From Cylicocyclus nassatus (taxonomy: Eukaryota; Nematoda; Chromadorea; Rhabditida; Strongylidae): 64,000 nt of DNA. The notes below the pieces were generated by a model. The model saw nothing but the letters and a program-made list of their open reading frames with translations. It was not told the DNA's origin and did no database searches. Numbering within the stretch: the first letter of the stretch is position 1; the number at the start of each line of letters is the position of its first letter. The stretch covers positions 91,162,443-91,226,442 of the forward strand of contig CATQJL010000316.1 in NCBI GenBank assembly GCA_958299035.1, read 5' to 3'. The translations under genes and the position numbers were made by a program. Of the stretch, positions 24,640-37,919 are shown in pieces.

Positions 24640-26440
24640 ATTTCCAAGCTCAAAAAATGGTATGTTGCTTTCCTGAAATCGAGCTGAATTCATTTTCAAA
24701 TTTCAGCGATGATTTTGAGATAAGCTCAAGCTACTGTATTGAATGTAACAGTTTCCCTGTAACGTGCATATGGGCGCCTTAATGGCTAGCCCTTCATCAG
24801 TGTGTCCTTTGTACAATACTTTAAAGAATTCTTTGATTGATAAGGCTGTCACTGAGAAATGTAACGCGAACCATGCGCGTCAATTCGAATATCTCGAAAC
24901 TCAGGGCCGTGTCTTGAACTGAAAACCACGACGCAACATAACTGATGTTCTCTGCTCTTCGAAAACCGGTTAAATGCAAACGATGGTGTGGGACTGACAG
25001 AGGTGGACATCAGCGTTTACAAAATATGGGCAAATAAAGTGTCAACATTCGACGCGGCTGTGATTTAATGCGGGAATGCGGTAGTGCTGTCAGTTATGCC
25101 AGTCGGTGATGAGAACTTGTTTGTTTTGATTATGAAAGGTCACTGGGGACAGACGATTGCCGTTACTATTTGGTTGTTGAGGTTTACTTCTTCTTACTAG
25201 GTATCTAGAAAGACATACAGCGGGCTGAAATCTCACGCTAATGCCATCATTGCCGTACTACAGAAAATCCTGCACTTTTTAAAATTCACTGACTTTCAAA
25301 AACCTTTCTAAGAATTTGGATTGAAAAATTCTCAGCGCTAAAAGTTCGTGAAGAAAGTCGAAAAATATCATACTATAGTTGTGAAGATAATTTAGGCACG
25401 CCGTCACTGGATAAGGTAGGGCTCAGAGGTGCAGGTCGGACTCAGGAAACTTTGGATAACATTGTAGATATACCTAATATTTTCTAGAAACACATACCTT
25501 CATGTTAAAAACCTAAATTTTTTTAATTCGAAATTGCTTGAACAGTAACTCATGAAATGCTTGCATTTTTACCAAAATCTTAACAAGGAGCTACTGACAA
25601 GTTTTACCCATTCTGACAAAATGCGGTGAAAAGCTTACACAGAAACATCCAGAATATCAAGGAACGAAAAGTAGATACAATAGAAGATAATAAGTTTCCG
25701 AGACGAGATATTTGCATGCAAAGATTCGAAAATTTCAGACAATGTAATGATAGGATACCCATTAACCAGAACTTATTTGGGTCAAGAATTTTGGTGCCCT
25801 TTAAAATTTAGGTTATCTAGGGAAAAATCAGCGCACGAAAGGAATGTCAACTATGCTGATTACATGATTATTTTTAAACAGCGTTGCGAAAGACTATGTT
25901 ATTGGTTTAACTCTGTTTGATCTTCTTCTCTGATACTTGTGAGAAAAATCGAAAACACCTAAAGTATCCAGCTTATGCAAACAAAAAGCTCGATAACGAT
26001 GAGCTGTTTGGACAAGATCATTTCGTTCGCAAACGATCTGATTCTATTCACTTACCAGGAATGCTTGATTCGCTGTCACATCGAATCATGTCGTTCACAA
26101 ATCACACATTCTTCGCCTGCGTTTCTGCACGCTACGGGCTACAACATGCGATTCTTTCGCCTCTGTCGAGTGTTTATCAAATGCTGTTTGTTTGTAGGCA
26201 ATTACCACCCGATGGGTAAATCGAGATGCAAGTGGTAAAATGATAATGGGGGGGGTGTTAGAAATAAGATGCTTCTATATTTTTTATGCAGGTTATTTTG
26301 ACGTGCAAGCTGATGATTTCTAGCTGAGAAAGATCTCTTCCACCACATTTCTTCGGTCAATGCTTACTTGCGCAAATGCTTACTGTAGGAATACTATCCA
26401 AAGCAATTTTCCACGGAGACGGCCTTTTCGCACGCTAGCA
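24640..26440. other. No gene recognised
   Basis: A few frames of 60-100 codons overlap in several phases, for example 25917-26219, without splice context. Nothing could be assigned. Confidence 0.4.
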
Positions 26441-26445
26441 GTTAA

Positions 26446-26958
26446 CTACATGACTTTTCTTGAATGTCGCGCACACGTCAAATCTTTGCTTATCCTCCTC
26501 TGGCTTGTACGAGAGTCGTCGCACGTTGTCGCCAGTTGTCGCGCGTTGCCGCGGGTTGTCGCGGGTTGTCGCGGGTTGTCGCAGGTTGTCGCTATAGACG
26601 GTGGTCTTATGTGGAAATTTTCTCCTGCGTTACTGTCCTGCAAAATAGCACACCTTTTTTCCGCCTCCAAAATTCGCCAAAAGTGGTATTTTGCAGAAAA
26701 ATATTTTTTTGCAACTTGTGTCTCAGAAGTACAAGTTTTTGCTCGCATTTCGTGACTAGTTTCAGTTTTACATTGCATATTGAATCGTATCAATGTGTGT
26801 TTCATGTGGTCTTCGGCGAATTCTTCGTTGTAATTTTGGATTACACAGTCTGATGCAAGAAAAACGTGTAGGGAAAGAAGTATTTGCATAAGCTTCATGA
26901 TATTAGTCATATTCTGGTTTTTTAGGTTTGTAATGCATTGATGATAATGATGCATCAA
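26446..26958 (-). CDS. Candidate small secreted protein with repeat tail
   Basis: An uninterrupted 170-codon frame, one of the longest in the window. An internal Met (about residue 21) opens MKLMQILLSLHVFLASDC, a plausible signal peptide. The middle part is charged with scattered Cys. The C-terminal part is encoded by the minisatellite at 26518-26592 and repeats ATT/DNPRQ-type units, ending in a basic tail. No homologue or flanking exon is recognised. The frame may be open by chance through the G+C-rich repeat, which is also open on the plus strand. Confidence 0.3.
   Translation of the reverse strand: MMHHYHQCITNLKNQNMTNIMKLMQILLSLHVFLASDCVIQNYNEEFAEDHMKHTLIRFNMQCKTETSHEMRAKTCTSETQVAKKYFSAKYHFWRILEAEKRCAILQDSNAGENFHIRPPSIATTCDNPRQPATTRGNARQLATTCDDSRTSQRRISKDLTCARHSRKVM
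26518..26592. repeat. Minisatellite of GTTGTCGCG units
   Basis: About six to seven tandem copies of a 10-base unit of the form GGGTTGTCGC, slightly diverged at the left and perfect in the middle. It lies inside open frames on both strands. Confidence 0.8.
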
Positions 26959-27737
26959 ACAGCAACCTAGAGAACAGACAGTATAATAATTTAGTCAAGC
27001 AGATTTAGCCCAGCAATAAATAACTACTAATAATTACATTTACTAGAAGTTATGAAAAGTTCGAATAACAAGCGTTTCTTATCTTTTTTTTGCAGATTGG
27101 AAGGTGAGAAATCCATCTATCATTTTGCTGAAACAACCGATTTGATTGATTAGCGAAGCAATGCGAGCGAAAACGTCTGGAAGCTGAATAGAGTAAATCC
27201 AAAAGAGAAACTCTTTATCTTTACAAATCGTTCACTATTTTGCTGACACCAGGATCTGCTAATTTACTAGAACGTGGAGCTTGGCCGGAACTTTAGAAGA
27301 GCTTCCAAAGGAGCCTTATTTTGACTGATGTTTGGGGTTAAAAAAATCATTTTTGTGGAGTAAAATTATCAAGAATTGCACTGCAGCCTCAAAAGTTGGA
27401 ACCACTTGAACCAATCTGCGACATTTGGGTGTGGACATATTGACTTTGCACCGGCTGACTAGGTTTTTTGCAGTTCCAGATTCCAAGCATCTCGTGACTG
27501 CTTGCGCATTAGGACTTCTGTGTTCTAATTCTGATAAAAATTAACGATGGAATGCGTGCAATGTCCCTTTGCCTTGTTGTTTCCTAGACAATGACAGGTG
27601 TGGCAGCGAAAACCAGCCTAGACGCGCGACGACCCGCGGAACCACCCAGTTGTGTAGCAGCGATGCTAGTTACGAACTAGGGGGTCAGAAAAGGGAAGGG
27701 TTTGAGGGTAAAGGAATGTAGAACTTTGATAGGTCTG

Positions 27738-30700
27738 TTATTTAAAGAATATGGTAAAAAGACAACAAAGAGCATAGTAATAAACAAGAAACAACGGTAG
27801 CGCGTGGGCTGGAATCACAGAAGAGAACGGGACGTTTTGAGCCGCTAGTTTTCTTTTTGGGATACGTGATACGACACCTGGAAATATAAATTACTTCTAG
27901 TTTATCACGAGTTGACCAAAAAAGCTTACCTATTATTACCTTGACTAGGAGCGACAGTGGTGGGACGAGGCCTAGTGACTATCTTCTTCCTCAACGAATT
28001 TCTGATCGGCTTCGTCGTCGGACTTGCCGTCGTTGTCGTAGACGTCGTCGTTGTGGTTGTGGTAGAAGTGGTGGTAGAACTTGTAGTAACCATGGGTAAA
28101 CTCCTGTGAGGGCTCGCTGGCCGAGCAGTAACCCTTATCACTGGTAATCTTGTCGGTGGTGGAGGTAGTACTACATCCATCTCCATCGGATCACATGTTT
28201 CTTTGTCTTAAATAAATGTAACATCTGCGCTCTGCAAGAAGATTTCTTATCAAAATAGTTCTGCCTAGTTGATATAGGCATCACGGAAGATGAAAAACAC
28301 AAATTTCTCAGAGTTACTGCAAGATATAATTCCACATGAGTTCTTGTTACCTCCTTTCCTCATATTATACTTTTTTTGAACCAAGACCCTCGAATTCGTA
28401 AGATTATAGACAAGGTAAGGAAACGAAACTTGCTATTTTGGACCACCCTCGCGGACTGTTGATTTTTTTGCGACGCTGTTGCATGTCGTCTGAGGACCAG
28501 TAGTCCGCAGAAGCAGCCCACAATGACAAAGTTGTTTTCCCTACCCAAACTGATCTAAAGCAGACAAAAAAGCTATCTATCATAGAAGACAAGATCAAGC
28601 CATCAAAAATTTAAACATTATCATTACCAGTAAAAGCCATTTACAAAAACAGAGCAGAAAGTCGCGATTTGTCAACCGTTGCATCTGTTTAGTCTTCTAG
28701 AAAATTAATTTATATTTGTTTACTGATATATGCGGATGATTTTACGAATTTTATGACATGGAAAAAGGCTGCATCCTTCTTTATCCTTATATTTGTGAAG
28801 CACATTTGCAATGTAATTCGCCTTTTTTATATATTTAGAGCTGAAAAATTCTAAAAAGTTTGGGCAAATGTCATTTCTCCGCAAACGCGTCTCAGGACAT
28901 ACATTATTGAAGAGTATACAAGTCAACTAAGCTCCCAAACTTGTCTCAATCTTTTTTGAGTTAGGATGCATGATACTATATGGTGTCCCAAAAAATGTGA
29001 ACACTGCTTAACACTAATAACTCTCTTTATGATTCTGTAGGGCGAGGTTCAACTTAGATTTGTAGTATAGACCAAGTCATCAGTCGCTCTTCATTACTGA
29101 AGGACTACGGTTTGCACTTCCAGCATAAAGCGCTTCTATGGAGTAGGTCTTTTGTTAGAAATTCCAAAAAAAATCTGGAAATCTGTGCGGTAAGGATTTC
29201 AGGCGTGCTGATTCCAGTACACAATTCTCACCAGTTTCTCAAGCTCTTTTAGTAGCGTAATCACACTTCTGACGGACACTGGAAAAACAGATGTTACCAA
29301 ACCTGAAATAACCTATGAAAAGCATTACAGTGAAGCTCAAAATCCATATTTAGAATCAGCGACTTCGATTAGTCCATTATAAGAGTTTTGGGCATGTTTG
29401 GTTTTCTTTCTGATTCAGAAATCGTTTTCATTTTCCCAAAATCTTTCTCACAGTTCATACCGTAATCCTACAGTAATAAAGAGTGATTGTTGACTTGGTC
29501 CATTTCGTAATCTGAGTTGAACCTCGCTCTACAGAAGAAACCTCAAGCTTGGTAAAAGATGCGAGAGCAAGAGAGTTATTAACGCGATTAAACAGTGTTA
29601 GCATTTTTGAGAAACCCTATATTTGATTGATTATTTATTACCTTATTATAAAATTCACAGAATTTATCGGTGAATGACTGGATCCCATCAACCTACGTAA
29701 GCTCGACCACTACACGTGTTGACTAGGTCAGCCCATTAATTATTACAACATGTACTTGACCCTTAGCAGCGAGTGGACTATAAATCTCGTCGTTAATCAC
29801 CGCGAACATCTCTGCTACGTTACATTGTTTTTTGCCTCTCGTAGTGGCCGCTAAAAAATTTGTTCGGTGAAAAAAATGAGCCAGCAATCAGCGAGGTAGC
29901 GATTTGAGCGTACAGAGTCAATTGCAAGCAAACTTAGAAGCCGTTTTAAAATTAAAGTTAGAGAATGTCACGGGTAAAAAGTCAGGCAAATTTTCGTCTC
30001 TATTTTTGTGTATCTTCTCGTCATTTTCAACATCGAACAAACAAACCTGGAGGTACAAAGCAGCAACAGACCGTGTGGCCCTCGTAGTAGTAGCATCTGA
30101 AAGATATAAGCATAATGATTTTTAAGCTTCTCTTTCAGCGTCCACCAGTGGCGGTCCCAGGATTTTGTTCGGGGGGTGGGGGGGGGGGGGGACAAAGATT
30201 TTTCGAATCAAGGTGCAACAGCAGCGCACTCCGAAAAATTTCTTGGGATGCTTCTCAAGATTTTCGAGTGCTAATTCCGAAATTATGGAGAAGGGCATAG
30301 CAAAAAGTTCCCGAAACTCCTTTACGATGCTAGATTTTAAGTTGGGAGATTTCAAAACTTTTTGATTATCTACAGCTATAAAAAGAATACTGCAAATTTT
30401 ACAACTCCGAGGAGAAAAAGCGAGCCCCCCCCCCTCGCTTTCCCTCCCCGCCACTGCCTTCTCCATCCTTTCTGCCCTCACGCCATACATATTTTTCAGG
30501 TATAATGAGGCCATAAACTATATGTGCAACCTTCCGCCAAAGATTTCCATTTTTTCGCTTGCGTAAAAGCATTACTACAAAGCTCGAAAATAGAAAGGTT
30601 GTAAAATTTCACTTGAGGAACAAGCGAATTTTTTATCAGAAAAAGCAAAGCGTACCTGTCTCCATCTTTCTTCTGATGTACTAGCAGACAGTACCTATAG

Positions 30701-32635
30701 AGCTCATCATTCAAGTGTCTATATACACAGTGGGTTTCATCCTCCCCATCATCATCTAGGAGTCCAGACGATAACTTCTTCTAATATATGAAAGTTCCAC
30801 TTACGATATTCGTCGTCTGAGGGATTCGCCGGCTTCTTCGTAGTTGTGGTAGTAGATGAAGGTGTGGAAGCCACCAGTTTTGTGTTATTATTTGCTGCGG
30901 TATTTAAGGATGTGGTAATCAGAACTTTCGCTTTTGGCTTCTTTATGATGGTACGAATTGGCCAAGATGTTGTTGGAAGTGGAGGAACACGTGTGACAAA
31001 CTTGAAGCTAGAGTCATCTTGGTCTTCGTCAAAGTCGAAAAGCAGCTAGAAAGTAGCAATTTGGTCTAAAAAAATCCCCACAAGTCAAGCCAGCTAACCT
31101 CTACAGCATCGTAATCGTCAACTTGTCTTCTGATTAAGCGATGCCTCGTTTCTTGATGGGTTTCACCTGCATCGTCCTCGTCATCCTCGTATTCTTCTTC
31201 AGAATCCGAGGTGAGAGAGTGGTAGAGGCACCCGACCGCCTCTGCTCCGCAAATTTCAGACTGGCAGTGGACCGGAGGTGCTGAGACGGAGGCTGAAACT
31301 TGGAAGGAATGTTCAAGAAATGGAGTTACAACATCTGTCAGAATTTCTTATCTTTGTCAATTTTGCCCTTTTTTGGTCTTATTAACCCACTCAAACAACC
31401 CAGAACATGAGAAATTTATATAAAAATATTGAAAGTAAAAGGAGAAGTTTTGTATAAATTCATCAACTTACGCAATCTATCCTTTTCAGATGTGACCAGT
31501 TTCTGCAACGTATGATGAAATAACGAGCAGCAAAAGCGAATATTTCGTGTTGTCAACTCTTCCAGCTGAAAATTTCCGCTTACGAATGGTGTCATCTTTT
31601 CTCTGCTTTTCGTCAAAGTATTTTTTCTTATTTGGTGGGCCAAATTAGGACTAACAATAAGTCATATCAATTGTGACTACTAAAGTGCGCTTTATTACTG
31701 TAAGATAAGGAGTGAAATAAGTTTAGCTTTTCTTTAATTGAAATCTCGAGCACATTTGTTCAAATAACTTATTGCCTATTCGCTGATTCAAGTTAAGAAT
31801 CTTCAAGAGATCCTTCATGGATAAATTGCTTTTCTTCTTTAAGTGAGCGAGCGCGGAATTGCCAGGTTCTCAACCTTTTTCGAAAAGCTCTTTCAGTATT
31901 TCATATTGATAGACGTGGACATTTTTCGGAATCTTTTTCTTTTCGAGGGCATTTTGTCATATTTAAAGACAAGTGCAGATGTTCTTTGACAAGTATTTCC
32001 AGAAATCTCATCGTTTATATGCCAGTGCACTATTTCCTCGATCGGACCTACCTTGATATGGTAGTGAAGAATTAGGTACTTTAGAAATGCCGAGTTCAAT
32101 ATATCCAGATTCAAAGACGAGCATTGTGGCACGGCACCACAAAGCTCGGAAAACAGTTCCTAAATAGCATTTTTTAGCTTTTGAATGGTGCTAATTGACT
32201 GTTTTGTCACCCTATTATCCTCTTCGAGATCATCGTCTGTCGTTTGCAGAATACCATTGTCTACACATTCATAGACACCTGTCTGCAAAAGAGACAGGGA
32301 TAGCCCCATAAGGAAGTGGCTATATTTTTGCTTACTCACTTTACTAATTCCCTTCTCTCTGTCGGGCTCATTAAACTCGAAAAAACCGCAAGCAGTTGTC
32401 GACGACGAGCATTGCAAAGCCGTCTGCGCTTGTCGTGAGTATCGCCGTCCTTGTCGACAAAATACCTGATCAAATTCGCTGATGAGTAAGTAAAACTTCC
32501 AATCAAAATATAAACAAGCAATGAAAATTCGAAAGATGAAAACAATAAAGTCTTTCTACGAACCTTTACATTGTAGGGCGCCAGCGGCAATTCGAGAGCT
32601 TGTAATAACGGGATCAGGTAAAAGAAAAAATACAT
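27738..32635 (-). CDS. Secreted Cys-rich, Thr-rich mucin-like protein
   Basis: Nine exons join in phase to a 437-residue protein: 32635-32564, 32465-32340, 32282-32211, 32159-32052, 31565-31472, 31292-31099, 31045-30805, 28206-27940 and 27877-27738. The start is the ATG at 32635, which opens the hydrophobic signal peptide MYFFFYLIPLLQALELPLA. Next comes a Cys-rich region (residues about 25-180) with pairs such as CSSSTTAC, FCC and CQSEIC. An acidic stretch (EEEYEDDEDD) follows, then basic Pro-rich text and two Thr-rich blocks of mucin type. The C-terminus is a hydrophobic segment (LPLFLVYYYALCCLFTIFFK) ending at TAA. This design suits a cell-surface protein with a GPI signal or membrane tail. 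I do not recognise the family. Intron 7 (2.6 kb) carries two transposons. The weakest junctions are the donors of exons 1 and 3 (GTTCGT or GTAAAG; GTGACA). Confidence 0.65.
28980..29620. mobile_element. Tc1/mariner-like MITE in an intron
   Basis: The left end TGGTGTCCCAAAAAATGTGA and the right end GAGAAACCCTATA are diverged inverted partners. The inner blocks (AGGTTCAACTTAGATTTG and its inverted copy near 29505-29535) are better conserved. The words match the 2584-3251 element (CTACAG...AACTTAGATTT), so it is a diverged relative. It lies inside intron 7 of the minus-strand mucin-like gene. Confidence 0.6.
30146..30456. mobile_element. Possible hAT-type MITE (CAGTGGCGG ends)
   Basis: Begins CAGTGGCGGTCCCAGGATTT and ends CCCGCCACTG, an inverted match over about 10 bases. 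The interior is flanked by poly-G (30170-30190) and poly-C (30424-30434) tracts at mirrored positions. CAGTGGCGG ends are typical of hAT MITEs, but the 8-base flanks (GCGTCCAC, CCTTCTCC) do not match, so the class is tentative. Confidence 0.5.
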
Positions 32636-32699
32636 TCGGACATTCCACTATACATCAATATAGCATTGCACAGCAGTTTTCTGGAAAAAATAGTAGAAG

Positions 32700-33080
32700 A
32701 ATGGGTAGAAGTGATGTTTTTGGGTATTTGAAGTGTTATTGAGATCTGAATAGTTTACACAACTAAGAAATTTCGCGGAAAATTTAAAAGCCAGGACATT
32801 GAAAACAAAATAGGAAACTAACAAATGGAGAAAGGCCAAAGAGGGATATGTTGCGATAGTGCTAAAGGCACTAAATGCGAGGATGATGCGCGAAAAGGGA
32901 GGGATATTGTGTTTTAAAAGAGAACCCGACTGACTAAAAAAATGGAGAGGCAATCTTTTTAACAAGAAAGCCTGATCTACGTCAGTCATATTCACGAACT
33001 AAAATCTTAAAAGTGACTAACTGCCGCAGTATAGGAAGAACGAAACGGACTGAAGTAAAAGTTCTTCGAGTTTCATATTC
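32700..33080. other. No gene recognised
   Basis: A+T-rich interval upstream of the minus-strand secreted-protein gene; its promoter would lie here. No TATA box or other element was convincingly identified. Confidence 0.4.
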
Positions 33081-33082
33081 TA

Positions 33083-33942
33083 TTAGGTTGTCCCGAAAGT
33101 TTTGTCCGTGAAACTCACAGAACACCGATCCATGGACGACTTAGGTACCATTTAATTTAGATTTTGATCCTATTTTTTACAGCTATATATGCTCTTTGAT
33201 CTACCCTTCTTTGCAATGTTATTGCCATGGCTTTTTGAGCAGCTCAGCAATAACGCCAAATCTTTCCTGTATTTCAAAAATTTTTATGCTGATGTTTTTA
33301 AGCGCGGGTAAGTGTTATGTAGAGCAAACATTTGGCTACATTGCATTTAATTTAGATTACATGTACCAAGTTAATCAAGTCCGTTATAATTATTTATCTA
33401 GTAAAAACCGCGGCTTTCTGATTACGTTTACCATGTGAAAGTACCGATTTCAAAAGCTGCTTTTTCAAAGCAAATCAAACTTGGTTATGTTGCATAAATA
33501 ATGTTCAATAAGAAGCATGTTTTAATTCACAGAAACTTCAAAAGCTTTCGTGCATCTGTTGCAGTTGCGTGATTCATCTGACTTTGACAAAAATCGAGAC
33601 TTCCGAAGAAATAATTTTTTGAAGCTAAAAACAGCAAATTTGGAGAATCTAAAAATAATTCCTTGTACTTCGAGAATTGCTCTATTTGATCCGTACTTAA
33701 TCCTTTCCGAAACTCGGAAATGAAATTTTTAAGAACCAGCCCAACTCTGAGCAGATAAAATTAGCGGATGGAGAATTTTGGCAATTATCAAAAAAAGCAT
33801 GCAAGATTGTAGTTCGAAAATCTATCCATAACAAAGAGAAAGAAAAGCTGCGTCGAACGCAAATTAAAACCCATTTAGGTCTTTATTGTGCGTGGTTTAA
33901 TAGTGGTATGAAATAACGAAAAAAACTTTCGGGACAACTTAA
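33083..33942. mobile_element. Mariner-like element (TTAGGTTGTCCCGAAAGTT ends)
   Basis: Left end TTAGGTTGTCCCGAAAGTTT and inverted right end AACTTTCGGGACAACTTAA. TA flanks are present at 33081-33082 and 33943-33944. This end sequence is characteristic of mariner elements. At 860 bases it is shorter than an autonomous copy, and I could not find transposase motifs in any frame. It is probably a deleted or fossil copy. Confidence 0.75.
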
Positions 33943-35406
33943 TATTATTGGGCTCGGAAGCAGTAACAGTAATTTTTTGCAAAAACATTTGCAGTCGATT
34001 TTTCTGCAAAAAAGTCTTCAAACAGCATGAATATAGCAATAAATATGGGAAATAGATGAGTAGCAATCAAGCTACTCTCAACCTACGCACACAAGTTGCT
34101 GCGACGGTTTTGCAAGCAAAATAACAGAGTTTATCAAAAATTTTAAGAGTAGAAGCAGCAAAGACGATGATGTGCCAAAGTCCCATCTCAAAGGTAACGA
34201 TGTGACTGTTTCAAAACGTTCAAAAAAGTAGCTAAAAAACATAACGAACAAAAGCTCTTAGTGGTGAGGGTGCAGGAAATTCCAGGAGGAACTGATTTTA
34301 AGCCCCTTAAAAACAATTTGATGATAGCGTTTCTTGCTTTGATCAACGTAGGTGTAAAACAACAAAATGACCAGATGCATGGTAAATTATGATTGAAAGT
34401 TTAAACGCAAAAAAATAGTTATTTCTGCGAATTTGCTGGACTTTCCAGTAATGTGTACTCTGTCAAGATAATTAGTGTCAGCTTTTCCAAAGCCGTCATT
34501 GTGCTCTAGGAATAGAACTTCCGCCAAAAACTTTGTGCTTCTCACTGAAAGAAAAAATAGCGTTAAAGTGAAATGAGCTTCGAGCAAGAAATTTGAAATC
34601 TTGCAACCGGTTGATTTGACAAACCTATGTGTGCATGATAGATTTCTACAAAAAGAAAATTTACGTGATTTTTCCATAAATCGCAGTTTCTAGAATACTC
34701 AGAACTCGGTTATACTTGTATGTACGTCAGCACTGAATGATATTTAAATTTTGATAGGAAGGTTTGTAACAATGTAAATAAGGAGGATTTATTCTGAGCA
34801 GGTAAGACTGTTGATAAAACTCTGAAAAGGTGACAATCTTGTGCACGAATTGCTTCTTGTTTCCATGTTTTTTATTGGAAAGCAGTATTCAAAACAAGTA
34901 AGGTATTAGGTTCAAAATTTGGGAATATATCAAGCGTCATGAGATTATTTTCTAATCTCCCGCACTTATAAAATTCAAGTATTCCATAAAGAATCGCTAG
35001 TCTTTTCCCTATGCAAGAGATTTGGCAGAACATTACGAGATATCTCAATATCATTTCCTTTTTACTATAATGCCATGTAAAGATCAGCATAGAAAAGTTT
35101 AAATAGGTGAATATCTATATAGCGAGGCAATCACATAAAATTTATGACCTCCGCAGATAGGGTACCTTTATATGGCAAAGTAAATAGTTCGGACTCACCA
35201 TAGCGAACTGTCATGGGATCACGTTTCTTTTCAGTTAGAAAATAATTTTTTCAAGAATGGCAGGCCTAATTTCCTAGAATTTGTCAATGGGTGAACGAAG
35301 AGCAGTTCAAGACAGTCGCGAGAATGCAGATGACACTCTTCCTGACGGAGATTGAGCCCTTTTTTGCAGAGAAAACCATGGCAGCTTGCCTTAGTGTCAC
35401 TTTTTC

Positions 35407-35608
35407 AGAAATACATGTCGTGAGGATGTCACGACAAGTCAAAAGCGAAAAGTGAGCTTTCGACAGCGACCGGCTACTAAAGCAGTGGATGATGAAGGGC
35501 TTTCGAGCGTGCGAACAGCTGCCTGCCCCGACTGTCCACGCTACAACCGAATACTACGCTCGATCAAAATTTCACACACAAGCAATTTTTCTCAAATGAA
35601 TCAGTGTA
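35407..35608 (+). CDS. Possible exon, unknown
   Basis: After an acceptor-like CACTTTTTCAG, a phase-1 frame runs open with good codon bias. It predicts KRKVSFRQRPATKAVDDEG and CPDCPRY, with a possible donor CA/GTGTAA at 35609. A competing frame is also open across the first half. No neighbouring exon could be attached. Confidence 0.22.
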
Positions 35609-36696
35609 ATGCACTAATTTGTAAACTAAACAAGGCACTTTCAACGTTTCTTACATGGCTTTAAATGACTACATTACATTAGATGGAACCCATTTTAGCA
35701 ATAAGTACGAAAAGATCTTATTTTCAAGTGAACATTAGTTTCATTGAACTTGGAAGAAATCTTCATAACTTTTCAAGAAATTTCTGTTTGTTTTGAATTT
35801 TATGGACTTTTGTGGTTTTGAGGTATATGAGAAAGCACGCATAAAATTCGAAAATTCTCCGATTTGTTTATAGATTTACATCTTTCGCTATCAAATAGCC
35901 TAGTCTTCCGAACTGCTTTTTTACTAGTACTGATGCTTCCTAAAAATCCACTTAAAAACATAAAAAAAAGAAGGAAAATTTCTTTATAAATTTGTTTTTA
36001 TACTTACTTCCACCCGTACGCTGAAGAAGAAAATAATGCCCATGGAGAGACTTTGCCCGCTTTTCAAAATTGCAAAATATTAAACTTTGCTGATTTAGCG
36101 TTTTTAAAGCAAGATCAAAAAAGTGTTATAGTATTTATATAACGATCTTGAAGATGTTTGGGAGGCTGGGAATAAGCTTTATAGCTTTTCTTCAAACTTT
36201 GTAAAATTTTTGGCTTTTTCCCTCTCTCTTCATAGTGAGGAGTTCGCAAACAGGGCAAGGAAATGAAAATTCCGTTTCAAGAAAAAGACGATAGCAAACC
36301 AGGAGCAATGGCTTTCATTTACATTTTAGGAAAAAAGTTGATAATTTTCACACCACATGATTTTTTTATGTGGTTTCTCTTCGCCTGTTTTGTGACCAAA
36401 AGAAACCTCGAGATGGAAGGATTGTTAGTAGGATCACCGTCGAGACTCTATACAAAAACTTCTCAAGTTTACGAGCCTCTAAAAGCTTTTGTATATATAC
36501 TATTCATGATCCAATCTTTAACCCATCAAACAGATTTATGCCACCTCATATAATGTTCATCTTTTTTGAAAGTAGAGGATGGGAGCATTATTGGAAATGA
36601 AGTAAATGAGTTATGATCGAATAGACGACTGCTGTGAAAAGTGAGTGAACGGTTGCAAGGAGCGCGACTTTGGATCGCTTGCTGGAAATGAATCTA

Positions 36697-37113
36697 AAGG
36701 GCCGGGCATACATATGCGAATTCATCATTAGTTCTCCTACCCTAAAGGCCTAAGCTAAGGCCCAGGGAAGAGTTTCACGCGATTTCATCGTCGCGATTCA
36801 TCGCCACTAGACAACTGTAACAAAATCATTGCATGCCGATCTTGTTGCATTTCGATTGTGATAGTTTCCAACACTATAATCGTGATTAACTATCACAACC
36901 GAAATGCAAGAATATCGGTATGCAATGAACTCGTGACACTTGTCTGGTCGCGATGAATCGCGACGATGAAATCGCGTGAACTCTGCCCGACGCCTAAAGC
37001 CGAGTAACTCACAACCGATATACAGTATGAGCGACATGCAATGAACTCGTAACAGTTTCTTGTTGTGAGGATCGCGAGGCGATGAAATCGTGTGGAGTAT
37101 GTCCGACCCTCAA
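36697..37113. mobile_element. Palindromic element, AGGGYCGGRCATAC ends
   Basis: Left AAGGGCCGGGCATAC is matched by the inverted GTATGTCCGACCCT on the right. Nested within are several inverted blocks, including CATCGTCGCGATTCATCGC against GCGATGAATCGCGACGATG and ATTGTGATAGTT against AACTATCACAACC. It has the structure of a compound fold-back element without coding capacity. Confidence 0.5.
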
Positions 37114-37919
37114 TGCAAACGTTACATCAAAATTATCTAATGAGAACTCACTCAATTAGTCTTGTAATCCTGAAAATTTTAACCCAGGTATAATTCTTCA
37201 GTAGAATTATTCAAGTTTAGCATATCCTGCACTCAGTCATTTTATTTCTCATGGTGGTAACTCAATGAATAATTAAAAAGTAAATAAAAATCAGACAAAC
37301 TCAGTTTAGAACTTAAGTGAGGACTTGCACAAGCAGTACGGCGGTACAAATAAGGCAGTGTCGGCGTTATCTAAAGCAATAACTTGACCAAAAAATGAAT
37401 TCAAAGACGCGATCAAAGGCTTCGAAGGATATTTGGTGACGGTAGTAAGGTGACTTAGAGAAAAACTCCGAGTACGACTCGTTTATCCGATCTTTGAAAA
37501 AAGTGTGTGTGTGTAACAGGGCAGCGTTCGTAGCACTTCTGCTCTTACCACCTGCAGCTGTCGTGTAGGCGTGTACGTGCAAGCAACATAGATGATGATC
37601 TGTTGAGTACATGCCAAGGAAAAATCATGCAAAGAACATGCGAAGGCTGAAAGATTTGCTTCAAAAAGCGGGAGAAAAAGCAAGAATTTATGAGCTGGGG
37701 CTCAACAATTGAAAGTACCAAAGTTATAGCAATTAGAAAAATGGACGTGGTGAAAAAAGAGTCAGTGGTATCAAAGATTTCTTTTTCGAGGGTAGAGACA
37801 GGGATGTGCAACAAAAAAATTTTGCATGAAAAAATTTTCGAGTTGCGCCACACAATTCGGAGAATTTTTAGATTCTCTAAGGATACATATCAACAGTTTG
37901 CAAAAATCCAAAATTGTTG

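Noticed and set aside
26518..26592. CRISPR array
   Set aside because: Ten-base units without spacers in a eukaryotic genome; it is a minisatellite.
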